Positions 56,481-64,000 of a stretch of 64,000 bases of DNA are shown one piece after another; within the stretch, counting starts at the first letter, position 1; every line of letters starts with the position of its first letter. A model generated the notes under the pieces. That model worked only from the letters and a program-made list of their open reading frames with translations. It was not told the origin of the DNA and did no database searches. Origin of the DNA: Aquimarina spinulae (lineage in GTDB: Bacteria > Bacteroidota > Bacteroidia > Flavobacteriales > Flavobacteriaceae). The translations under genes and the position numbers were made by a program. The DNA is taken from assembly GCF_943373825.1 (NCBI RefSeq), contig NZ_CALSBP010000002.1, forward strand, positions 3,771,501 to 3,835,500, given 5' to 3'.

Positions 56481-57428
56481 CTAACACATTTTTGCATCTC
56501 TATAAAAAACGTAACCATTCAACAATGCTTTTGACTCCATTGCTTTTTTACCAGGGAGTTGAAGTTTTTTCAATATAATGTACCCGTTTTTTACAACTAC
56601 TTTGATTGTAGAATCTTCAATAATAATTTTACCTATATCAAACGTATGAGCTTCTTCGATAGGTTGGGCATTGTATATCTTTATATTTTCAGACACTCCT
56701 TTATTATACAATTCACACCAGGCAGCAGGATAAGGGCTTAGTCCTCTAATCAGGTTATAAATAGTATATAGATCATCTTCCCAGTTAATTTTGGTGTTCT
56801 CACGATTTAGCTTATATGCTGTTTTAAAAGTACTGTCTTTGGGTTGGGGGTTTACCGTTACCGAATCATTTTCTATTGCTTTTATGGTATCTACTACCAA
56901 ATCAGCACCTTTTTTCATTAGCTTATCATGTAATACCCCCGCAGTATCATCATTTTTTATTTCAACTTCTTTCTGAAAAATAAGATGACCAGTATCTATT
57001 TTTTCGTCAATAAAGAAAGTAGTGATTCCGGTTTTTTGCTCTCCATTAATAACAGCCCAATTAATTGGTGCTGCACCTCTATAATCCGGAAGCAGAGATG
57101 CATGTAAATTAAAAGTACCATACTCTGGCATATCCCAAACTACTTTTGGGAGCATTCTAAAAGCAACAACTATATTAAGATTAGCATCCAAAGCTCTTAA
57201 CTCTTCAATAAAACCTTCATCTTTTAGATTAGTTGGCTGAAGAACTTTTAGATTTTTGGATAGTGCATATTCCTTAACAGCAGATGCTTTAAGTTTTCTA
57301 CCTCTTCCCGCTGGCCTATCGGGAGCAGTAATAACACCAACGACATGATACTTGTTTTCTATTATGGTTTTTAGGGTTTCAACGGCAAAATCCGGTGTCC
57401 CCATAAACAGGATTCGTAAGTCTCTCAT
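56481..57428 (-). CDS. fmt: Methionyl-tRNA formyltransferase
   Basis: 315 residues, the usual length. The enzyme transfers a formyl group from 10-formyltetrahydrofolate to initiator Met-tRNA. The N-terminal Rossmann-like domain starts LRILFMGTPDFAVETL and carries VITAPDRPAGRGRK, the substrate loop. The catalytic region shows NLHASLLPDYRGAAPINWA and TGITTFFIDEKIDTG, containing the N, H and D of the active site. The C-terminal OB-like domain follows (SPYPAAW through the end). The ATG overlaps the recQ stop codon by one base (TAATG), so the two genes are translationally coupled. It is the last gene of an ATPase-recQ-fmt operon. Confidence 0.96.
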   Translation of the reverse strand: MRDLRILFMGTPDFAVETLKTIIENKYHVVGVITAPDRPAGRGRKLKASAVKEYALSKNLKVLQPTNLKDEGFIEELRALDANLNIVVAFRMLPKVVWDMPEYGTFNLHASLLPDYRGAAPINWAVINGEQKTGITTFFIDEKIDTGHLIFQKEVEIKNDDTAGVLHDKLMKKGADLVVDTIKAIENDSVTVNPQPKDSTFKTAYKLNRENTKINWEDDLYTIYNLIRGLSPYPAAWCELYNKGVSENIKIYNAQPIEEAHTFDIGKIIIEDSTIKVVVKNGYIILKKLQLPGKKAMESKALLNGYVFYRDAKMC

Positions 57429-59335
57429 TATTTTTGTACTAATTGATAGTGATTATCGTGATTGATCCTTATAATTTGATGTTCGTTCATTTCCCGTAAT
57501 ACTTGTAAAGCTAATTTTTCGGGATATGCTAACTGCGCCAGTAAATCTCTTGAAGATAAGTTTTTTCTTTCTAAAAGCCTTATAATATCACCTTGTATTT
57601 TATTAAGATCTATTGGTGTAGTATTGTTTTTTTTAGTGATACAAAAACTACATATGCCACAATCTGTGGTTTCTTTTTCTCCAAAATAATGAAGTAACTG
57701 TCTGCTTTTGCATTTTGTATTATTTTCTGTAAATCTTAATATTGCTTCTACCTTCTTTATTTTTGAAGTATTTTGTTTGATAAGATGATGTTTAATACTA
57801 TTAATGGTATGATCATCCTCACGTGGCAATAAGAAGATTATTTCTGCATCAGAAATTTTGTATATAAATTCTACTAATTCGGCTTCGTGTAGTTTATGTA
57901 ATACAGTAACAACTTCTGTTTCAGGTTTTCCTACCTTAGAAGCAATTAAAGGCAGATTAATTGTTACTTTTTCGTCAAAAATACCGCCATATGTTCTTAG
58001 GATAGCCTTGGTAATTAGCTGGTATTCTTTATTGTTTTCCAGGAATTCTAAAAGATGATTTCCGGTTGTAAGAATATGAACACTACTTTTTTTGGTATAT
58101 CGTTGCATAAATCTAATTACACCGCAACGATCTAAAAATTGTAATGTATTATAGGTAATGAGTGTATTTAACTCATACGTTTTACAAAATATATTGAATT
58201 CAAAATTATGAACGGTCTGTTCACCTTCACCATATGATATTTGAAAATAGTTACATAGTTTTCTATAGACTAGTTTTACTTCATCTATATCTGGCAATAC
58301 TTTTATAAATTGATTGTGTAATCTCTGATTATCATTTGTGTTTTTTAAAAGATAGGCACAAGATGGTTCTCCATCACGACCGGCTCTGCCTGCTTCCTGA
58401 AAATAGCTTTCTATACTTTCTGGAATCGTATAATGAATTACCGTGCGTACATTAGGCTTATCGATTCCCATGCCAAAGGCATTTGTAGCAACCATTACTC
58501 TAATCTTTTCTTTTAACCATTGGTTAAATCGTTTGGTTTTTTCTTGAGCATCTACACCACCATGATAATATGTTGCCAAATAGCCACTTGCATTAAGAAA
58601 ATCACTCAATTCAACTGCAGATTTTCTATTTCGAACATAAACGATCGAAGTTCCTGGGTATTTATCTAAAATCTGAGTAAGTTTATACTTTTTGTCGATT
58701 ACATTTTCTACCCTATACCCCAGATTAGGCCTAAAAAAGGATTGTTTAAGTATTTTGGGTTGAAAAAGATCGAGTTCTATCACAATATCATCTACTACTT
58801 CTTTGGTGGCAGAAGCAGTTAGTGCAATAACAGGTACAGCAGGATGTATTTTTCTTAGCACTTCTATTTTTTTATAAGAGGGCCTAAAATCATTTCCCCA
58901 TTGCGAAATGCAGTGTGCCTCATCTACTGCAATGAGATTAATATTCATTTGCTTTAACCGTTCCTGTACAATATCTTGTTGAAGACGTTCTGGAGAAAGA
59001 TAAAGGAATTTATAATTACCATAAATACAATTATCGAGCAAAGTGTCTAATTCTGAATATCTAATGCCACTAGGCAGTGCAATTGCTTTTATGTTTTTTT
59101 GCTGAAGGTGTAGTACCTGGTCTTGCATTAATGCAATTAATGGAGAAATAACAATACAAATACCTTCCATTATTAGAGCTGGCACCTGAAAACAAATTGA
59201 TTTTCCTCCACCAGTAGGGAGTAATGCAAAAGTATCTTCTCCTTCCAGTACCGAAGCTATAACCTCTTCCTGCAATGGCTTAAAGCTATTGTGTTTCCAA
59301 TATTGTTGCAATATTTTAAGAGGAGATTTTAGCAA
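57428..59335 (-). CDS. recQ: ATP-dependent DNA helicase RecQ
   Basis: 635 residues starting with TTG; an in-frame stop lies just upstream, so no earlier start exists. Walker A is TGGGKS at residues 41-46, and the DEAH box occurs in AVDEAHCISQWGNDFRPSY. Motif VI-type sequence is in YFQEAGRAGRDGEPS, with NAFGMGIDKPNVRTVIHYTIP before it. The RecQ C-terminal region keeps a zinc-binding set (CKSRQLLHYFG, then CGICSFC), followed by a winged-helix. No clear HRDC domain is seen at the C-terminus, so this is the shorter RecQ form common in Bacteroidota. It unwinds DNA in recombination and fork repair. It lies one base after the ATPase gene and overlaps fmt by one base. Confidence 0.94.
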   Translation of the reverse strand: MLKSPLKILQQYWKHNSFKPLQEEVIASVLEGEDTFALLPTGGGKSICFQVPALIMEGICIVISPLIALMQDQVLHLQQKNIKAIALPSGIRYSELDTLLDNCIYGNYKFLYLSPERLQQDIVQERLKQMNINLIAVDEAHCISQWGNDFRPSYKKIEVLRKIHPAVPVIALTASATKEVVDDIVIELDLFQPKILKQSFFRPNLGYRVENVIDKKYKLTQILDKYPGTSIVYVRNRKSAVELSDFLNASGYLATYYHGGVDAQEKTKRFNQWLKEKIRVMVATNAFGMGIDKPNVRTVIHYTIPESIESYFQEAGRAGRDGEPSCAYLLKNTNDNQRLHNQFIKVLPDIDEVKLVYRKLCNYFQISYGEGEQTVHNFEFNIFCKTYELNTLITYNTLQFLDRCGVIRFMQRYTKKSSVHILTTGNHLLEFLENNKEYQLITKAILRTYGGIFDEKVTINLPLIASKVGKPETEVVTVLHKLHEAELVEFIYKISDAEIIFLLPREDDHTINSIKHHLIKQNTSKIKKVEAILRFTENNTKCKSRQLLHYFGEKETTDCGICSFCITKKNNTTPIDLNKIQGDIIRLLERKNLSSRDLLAQLAYPEKLALQVLREMNEHQIIRINHDNHYQLVQK

Positions 59336-59336
59336 A

Positions 59337-59894
59337 TTATTTTATGTTTTTGAGAATAAAATCATAACGTTCCTGCACAGATCCAAAAGGTACTTCGATA
59401 CAATCATAGCCTAATTGACTATACGTTTCAAACAGATGATGATGAATTTCTTTTGCTTGTTCGAAGCTTTCATAACGCTCATTGTCTGATACATAGATGT
59501 CTTCCCATGGCGGTAGTAAAAAAACCTGATCATACGTATGATTCTTACAAGCATTTATAAAATTATCGTCGTAGGATTGGTTAAAATAGTTCATGTACGC
59601 CAAAACATCTGGGATACCTCTATCATAAAATGTAAGATCTTCTTTTTGGGATACAGCCTCTTTAAATTGATCAACCCTTCCGTTAAGGATTTGTGTATTA
59701 AATTGATAGGGGTCAGAGACAGAAATTATAGGATTAGAAACAATAGCCTTAGAGTCATTACTTTTTAATGCTTCCTGAGTCATACTTCGTATAATCTCAT
59801 GAAAACAGAAAAATTCTGCTTCTTCAAGTTTATGGATAACTGAGGTCTTACCTGTTCCCGGTGCTCCGGTAATTACAATTCTTTTCTTTGTCAA
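59337..59894 (-). CDS. AAA family ATPase (AAA_28-like)
   Basis: 185 residues beginning with TTG, the only start-type codon that precedes the nucleotide-binding strand. The P-loop GAPGTGKTS is at residues 10-18, directly after the first strand KRIVITG. Later motifs include FYDRGIPDVLAYM, a Walker B-like region seen in small kinase-like ATPases of the AAA_28 and NadR groups, and VFLLPPWEDIY. A kinase or nucleotide-binding regulatory role is likely; the substrate is unknown. It is the first gene of the operon with recQ and fmt, one base from recQ. Confidence 0.88.
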   Translation of the reverse strand: MTKKRIVITGAPGTGKTSVIHKLEEAEFFCFHEIIRSMTQEALKSNDSKAIVSNPIISVSDPYQFNTQILNGRVDQFKEAVSQKEDLTFYDRGIPDVLAYMNYFNQSYDDNFINACKNHTYDQVFLLPPWEDIYVSDNERYESFEQAKEIHHHLFETYSQLGYDCIEVPFGSVQERYDFILKNIK

Positions 59895-60229
59895 AGGAAT
59901 AATTTTGATGCAAATTTCGGAATTATAAAAGGATTTTGAAAAGAAGTTGTTTAAAGTTTTCTATTCTAACAAACCGAAACAGTTTGATGTATAGTAAGGA
60001 AATTAGAGAAATTAGATATAAAAAATTATATTTTTTATGTATTAGGGCAAAACGGATCATTATACGCTCTGAATAACATCTAAGTCTCGATGAAATACAA
60101 ATATTCAGTTTTTCACGGGATATCGAGATAGATATTCAATTTGAAGAAGTAATCGAGTTATTCAGCAAAAAGATTTTATACAGAGAATATGATTGTCTTA
60201 CTTTATGTTAAACATGTATATTATACAAA
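59895..60229. other. 335-base divergent intergenic region
   Basis: Lies between the leftward ATPase-recQ-fmt operon and the rightward PepSY-type gene, so it should hold both promoters. I find no clean TTG-N19-TAnnTTTG match on either strand; the nearest is TCAATTTG at 60137-60144. A 7-base inverted repeat (TCTCGAT at 60085-60091, ATCGAGA at 60122-60128) may be an operator. No small gene is evident. Confidence 0.5.
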
Positions 60230-61522
60230 GTGAAAAAGAAGTTATTTTTAATACATGGATGGATTGGGACACAATTAGGCCTACTTTTTTTTGTAGTATG
60301 TTTTTCTGGAACAATCTCAACTGTTAGTCATGAGTTAGATTGGTTAATTCAATCAAACTATAGAGCCACACCACAATCGACTTACGTCTCGAGAAATATC
60401 ATTTCAAGTAATTTTGCAAAGACATATCCAAAAGCTAAAATTACCTATTGGATACGACATGATGAGCCTTACCTATGTGATTTATTGTATAAAGAAGAGG
60501 GTGAAAAACTTTCGTTTGTATTCGCAAACCCTTATACAGGAGAAATTCAAGGAGAGACAAGTCTTACGGCTCAACTCTACCTAAGAGATTTACATTATTA
60601 TCTCTTTATACCTTTTCAAATAGGAAATTACATTGTCTTACTTTTTGGATTTCTTATCCTTGTTTCTGTAATCTCTGCTCTTTATTTTTATAAATCCTGG
60701 TGGAAGAAATTTTTTGTGCTCGATGTGAAAAATGGAGGAAACAAGTTTAGTAGAAGCTTACATCGGTTAGTTGGTTTATGGACTATTCCTTTTATTTTTC
60801 TTATTGTGATCATTAGTAGCTGGTATTTTGCTGAACGTGCAAATGTTGCTGGTATTAAACCAATGGTAAATCCTAAGCATATAAAATTAGATATACTCAA
60901 TTATCAAAATGAAAAGAAGAGTTTGTTCCCTTTTGATATAGATTATAATAAAGCAGTTAAGATTGCAGAAAAAGCTATTCCTCATTTTAAAGTAAAAAAC
61001 ATTTCTCCAGCTATTGATTCTACAGAAACAATATATGTAATGGGAAATAGTACTATTCCATTAGTTAGACAAAGGGCTAACCGCGTATATATTAATCCAT
61101 ATAACTATAAAATAGAACATATTCAAAGTGCAGCAAAGAGCAGTACTATTATGTGGATTAATGATATAGTAGATCCTTTGCACTTTGGGTATTGGGGTGG
61201 GATAACAACTAAAATAATTTGGTTCATTTTTGGGTTAATTGTCTCAACATTAATACTTTCTGGGATCTATATTTCTTTAAAGAGAAAGGCTCGATTAAAA
61301 CAAAAAAGTAGGATTGAAAAGATATCTGTAAACGCTATAAATACGATAATTACTAGTTGTTTGTTTTACTTTATGCTAAAACGATTACAGACAAGATATG
61401 AAGCTACTATTTTGGCCCATTGTGTAATCTTTATTTTCTGGACAGCAGTATTTGCTTTGTTATATTATTTATTAGTTTTTAAAATAAGAAAGACGAGAAG
61501 TGTAGAAAATAAAATTAATTAG
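60230..61522 (+). CDS. PepSY-associated transmembrane protein
   Basis: 430 residues starting with GTG. It shows the PepSY_TM family pattern: the N-terminal KKLFLIHGWIGTQLGLLFFVVCFSG helix, which carries the usual LHxWxG-like motif as LIHGWIG. A large extracytoplasmic PepSY-like region and further helices follow near residues 140-160 (IGNYIVLLFGFLILVSVIS), 190-210, 330-350 and the C-terminus. A second conserved segment, LHRLVGLWTIPFIFLIVI, carries the histidine of the family. Such proteins often accompany TonB receptors and iron or heme uptake in Bacteroidota, and some are reductases, but no receptor lies here. Inner-membrane location is certain; function is not. Confidence 0.88.
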   Translation: MKKKLFLIHGWIGTQLGLLFFVVCFSGTISTVSHELDWLIQSNYRATPQSTYVSRNIISSNFAKTYPKAKITYWIRHDEPYLCDLLYKEEGEKLSFVFANPYTGEIQGETSLTAQLYLRDLHYYLFIPFQIGNYIVLLFGFLILVSVISALYFYKSWWKKFFVLDVKNGGNKFSRSLHRLVGLWTIPFIFLIVIISSWYFAERANVAGIKPMVNPKHIKLDILNYQNEKKSLFPFDIDYNKAVKIAEKAIPHFKVKNISPAIDSTETIYVMGNSTIPLVRQRANRVYINPYNYKIEHIQSAAKSSTIMWINDIVDPLHFGYWGGITTKIIWFIFGLIVSTLILSGIYISLKRKARLKQKSRIEKISVNAINTIITSCLFYFMLKRLQTRYEATILAHCVIFIFWTAVFALLYYLLVFKIRKTRSVENKIN

Positions 61523-61802
61523 CTCGCTCCATATCGTGTTATAAAATACAGTTAGTAAATGCTAAATCGAAAATAGATGGATTTTAATACACTAAATTTT
61601 TTGTATAGAATGATATAGTATATATGCCATATTAATAAGAAGCGAATATTATGTATATAAATTGATTTTCAGGAATCATAATTATTTGTAATGATCTGTT
61701 AAAGTTGAATCAACAAAGTGAATTTTTAGTAACTTCAATAGCAATTGATACGTATTTGCTTTATTTAGACTAGTTAAACACAAATTTTAAAAATTAAAAC
61801 TT

Positions 61803-62264
61803 ATGCCTGTTTATAATTTAAAAATTAATGGTCAATCTCATAGTGTCGAGGCTGATCAGGATACTCCTCTTTTATGGATATTAAGAGATCACCTTGATAT
61901 GGTTGGTACCAAATTTGGCTGTGGTATAGGTCAATGTGGTGCATGTACCATACATGTAGATGGTTCTGCTAACAGAAGCTGCTTACTTCAGGTTTCTATG
62001 GTAGAAAATGCAGAAATTACTACGATCGAAGGCTTATCTGAAGATGCTTCACATCCTGTTCAACAAGCCTGGAAAGAAGTAGATGTACCACAATGCGGAT
62101 ACTGCCAGGCGGGGCAAATGATGTCTGCCGCTGCTTTCTTAAAACAAAATGCAAACCCAAATAAATCAGAGATCAGGGATGCAATGAGCGGTAATATATG
62201 TAGATGCGCATCTTACAACAGAATAGAAGAAGCTGTAGAAGTTGCTGCCAGTAAAATGAGTTAA
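61803..62264 (+). CDS. iorA: (2Fe-2S) subunit of a molybdenum hydroxylase (IorA-like)
   Basis: 153 residues, the standard size of the small iron-sulfur subunit of xanthine dehydrogenase-family enzymes. The N-terminal plant-ferredoxin-type cluster uses C40, C45, C48 and C60 (FGCGIGQCGACTIHVDG). The C-terminal cluster uses C98, C101, C133 and C135 (QCGYCQAGQMMSA, NICRCASY). All eight cysteines are present. It moves electrons from the molybdenum site of the large subunit encoded immediately downstream (20-base gap). There is no FAD subunit between them, so the pair matches the two-subunit isoquinoline 1-oxidoreductase or membrane aldehyde dehydrogenase type, with cytochrome as likely acceptor. 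Substrate unknown. Confidence 0.93.
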   Translation: MPVYNLKINGQSHSVEADQDTPLLWILRDHLDMVGTKFGCGIGQCGACTIHVDGSANRSCLLQVSMVENAEITTIEGLSEDASHPVQQAWKEVDVPQCGYCQAGQMMSAAAFLKQNANPNKSEIRDAMSGNICRCASYNRIEEAVEVAASKMS

Positions 62265-62284
62265 CCCATTTAAATTTTAAACGT

Positions 62285-64000
62285 ATGAAAAATAATGCAT
62301 CACCTTCATTCGGTAGAAGGTCATTTATAAAAACATCGGCATTGGCTGGTGGCGGAATGTTAATTGGGTTTAATTTATTTCAGGCATGTAAACCTGAAGC
62401 AACACCACCTGTTGATATACCTATTGATATTTCTCAATTAAACTTTAATGATTTTAATGCCTTTATCAAAATAGCCGATAACGGTATGGTAACTATCTTC
62501 TCCCCAAATCCAGAAATAGGCCAGGGGGTTAAGACATCTATGCCTATGCTTATTGCAGAAGAACTTGATGTATCATGGGATAATGTTCATGTAGCACAAG
62601 GAGCATTGGATACCAAAAATTTTACACGACAAGTAGCCGGAGGAAGCCAATCGTTAAGGCAAGGGTGGGAACCACTACGCCAAACGGGAGCTACAGCCAG
62701 ACAGATGTTAGTTAATGCAGCAGCAGCCAAATGGGGAGTAGATGCTTCAGAATGTAAAACGGAAAATGGAGTAATTATAAATGCCAATGGCGATAAACTT
62801 GGATACGGAGAAGTCGTTAAAGAAGCGGCAGCCCTTGAAGTACCAGAAAATATAACATTAAAAGATCCTAAAGATTTTAAAATCATAGGAAAAGATATTC
62901 CTAATGTAGATGTGGATAAGATTATTACCGGAAAGTCTCTTTACGGAATGGATTATAAAGAAGATGGAATGGTATATGCTTCGGTATTAAGACCTCCTGC
63001 TTTTGGTAAAATGTTGATTGATTTTGATGATACTGCTGTTAGAGCAATTTCGGGAGTTCATGATGTGGTCAAGTTTGGAAATAAAATTGCAGTCTTAGCA
63101 AAAGATACCTGGACCGCAATGAAAGGAAAAAAAGCATTGAAAGCGAATTGGACTTCAGGTTCAAAATTAGAAAACACAGAAGATCATGATAAAATATTGA
63201 AGGACCTTCTTAATGGTAAAGAATTTAATACGCTGCGTGCCGATGGAGATGTTAAAAAAGCATTTGCTCAGGCAGATCAGGTGATCGAGAGAACTTATGA
63301 GTCTCCATTCTTACCTCATAATTGTATGGAGCCCATGAATTTCTTTGCAGATGTTACTCCAGAAAAAATTCGTTTGGTCGGCCCTATACAAACACCAGCA
63401 GGTACAGCACGTAGAGTTGCTAATTTGTTAGAGCGCGATCCAGAAGATGTTTCTGTAGAAATGACCAGAATGGGAGGAGGTTTTGGAAGACGACTCTATG
63501 GTGATTTTGCTTTGGAAGCAGCAGAAATATCAAAAATTGCCCAAAAACCTGTCAAAGTAGTATACTCTAGAGAAGATGATATGTCTGCAGGGATATATCG
63601 TCCGGCAATAAAATATAAAATCAGTGCATCAATTAAAGATGGTAAAATTAGTGGATATCATCTTAAGGAAGCTTCTGTAAATTCGAATATGTATGGGTTG
63701 ATTCCTAACTTTTTCCCGGCAGGAGCTATTGAAAATTATCAGGTAGATGTTGCTAATTATAATAGTGAAATTACAACAGGAGCGTGGAGAGCCCCGTATA
63801 CTAATTTCTTATCTTTTGCAGAACAAAGCTTCTTTGATGAATTGGCCGAACTATTAGAAATTGATCGTATTCAACTTCGTTTGGACTTACTACAGAAAGT
63901 AAAAGGAACTACAGATGATAGAATCCAGTATTCACCAGAACGATTAGAGAAAGTAATACAAGTAGCTGTAGATAAATCAGGATGGGGAAAAGCAAAAGAA
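62285..64000 (+). CDS. iorB: Molybdopterin-binding subunit of a molybdenum hydroxylase (IorB-like, 3' partial)
   Basis: The frame is open from the ATG at 62285 to the window end, giving 572 residues of a protein normally over 700 long. A twin-arginine signal (RRSFIK at residues 11-16) and a hydrophobic stretch send the folded enzyme to the periplasm. A cysteine after FQA could make it a lipoprotein. Family features include FSPNPEIGQGVKTSMPMLIAEELDV, the RQVAGGSQSLRQGWEPLR segment, and the PFLPHNCMEPMNFFADV and MGGGFGRRLYGDF motifs that surround the molybdenum cofactor. GAWRAPYTNF follows near the substrate site. With the (2Fe-2S) subunit upstream it forms an oxidoreductase acting on an unknown aldehyde or N-heterocycle. 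Confidence 0.93.
   Translation, partial: MKNNASPSFGRRSFIKTSALAGGGMLIGFNLFQACKPEATPPVDIPIDISQLNFNDFNAFIKIADNGMVTIFSPNPEIGQGVKTSMPMLIAEELDVSWDNVHVAQGALDTKNFTRQVAGGSQSLRQGWEPLRQTGATARQMLVNAAAAKWGVDASECKTENGVIINANGDKLGYGEVVKEAAALEVPENITLKDPKDFKIIGKDIPNVDVDKIITGKSLYGMDYKEDGMVYASVLRPPAFGKMLIDFDDTAVRAISGVHDVVKFGNKIAVLAKDTWTAMKGKKALKANWTSGSKLENTEDHDKILKDLLNGKEFNTLRADGDVKKAFAQADQVIERTYESPFLPHNCMEPMNFFADVTPEKIRLVGPIQTPAGTARRVANLLERDPEDVSVEMTRMGGGFGRRLYGDFALEAAEISKIAQKPVKVVYSREDDMSAGIYRPAIKYKISASIKDGKISGYHLKEASVNSNMYGLIPNFFPAGAIENYQVDVANYNSEITTGAWRAPYTNFLSFAEQSFFDELAELLEIDRIQLRLDLLQKVKGTTDDRIQYSPERLEKVIQVAVDKSGWGKAKE

Noticed and set aside
60085..60128. Intrinsic terminator from the 7-base inverted repeat
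   Set aside because: The arms are short, the loop is 30 bases and there is no T-run on either side; at most it is an operator.

Overview
The window is AT-rich and reads as a marine Flavobacteriaceae-type (Bacteroidota) chromosome. Supporting signs are SprB-type repeats with a type IX secretion (T9SS) C-terminal sorting domain, short-lipobox lipoproteins, START-like/YqgE/HU/recQ-fmt neighbours, and promoters with the Bacteroidota TTG-N19-TAnnTTTG pattern. A genus such as Aquimarina is only a guess.

Positions 1-51490 form one accessory locus, all on the + strand. It is built from giant exported proteins and contains two copies of the same gene set. Unit 1 (1-12946) is cut by the window edge. 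It holds a SprB-repeat/T9SS protein (5' end missing), a PKD lipoprotein, a 2001-aa FN3 protein with a zinc-protease motif and a toxin-like C-terminus, and an 813-aa outer-membrane protein. Unit 2 (13423-51490) opens with a 1625-aa beta-rich protein and a 688-aa FN3 protein. It then repeats the order SprB protein, PKD lipoprotein, FN3 head protein. Before reaching a second, near-identical outer-membrane protein (49019-51490) it carries an insert of four giant modular exported proteins (2180, 1185, 989 and 1081 aa), another FN3 head protein with a metzincin C-terminus, and a small exported helical protein that could be its immunity partner.

The three FN3 head proteins share one N-terminal module of about 500 residues but carry unrelated C-termini. 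Two of them are nearly identical in DNA up to a sharp switch point. The four giant proteins share mosaic helical modules, ParB-like folds, a possible degenerate acetyltransferase-like fold and a C-terminal HSSF...AG...GHY domain that I associate with bacterial polymorphic toxins and plant IQM proteins. This architecture resembles a polymorphic-toxin locus attached to a conserved surface/export gene set containing a T9SS-dependent adhesin. The toxin function and the joint action of these genes are inferences. This is my best candidate for an undescribed system.

From 51640 onward the gene content is ordinary. It includes a DUF3291 protein and an AraC-type regulator, a small membrane protein, tRNA-Met(CAT) with a clear promoter and a bidirectional terminator, a START-like protein, a class IV aminotransferase, YqgE/AlgH and HU. 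These are followed by an ATPase-recQ-fmt operon, a PepSY-type membrane protein, and an iorA/iorB-like molybdenum hydroxylase pair that runs off the right edge.
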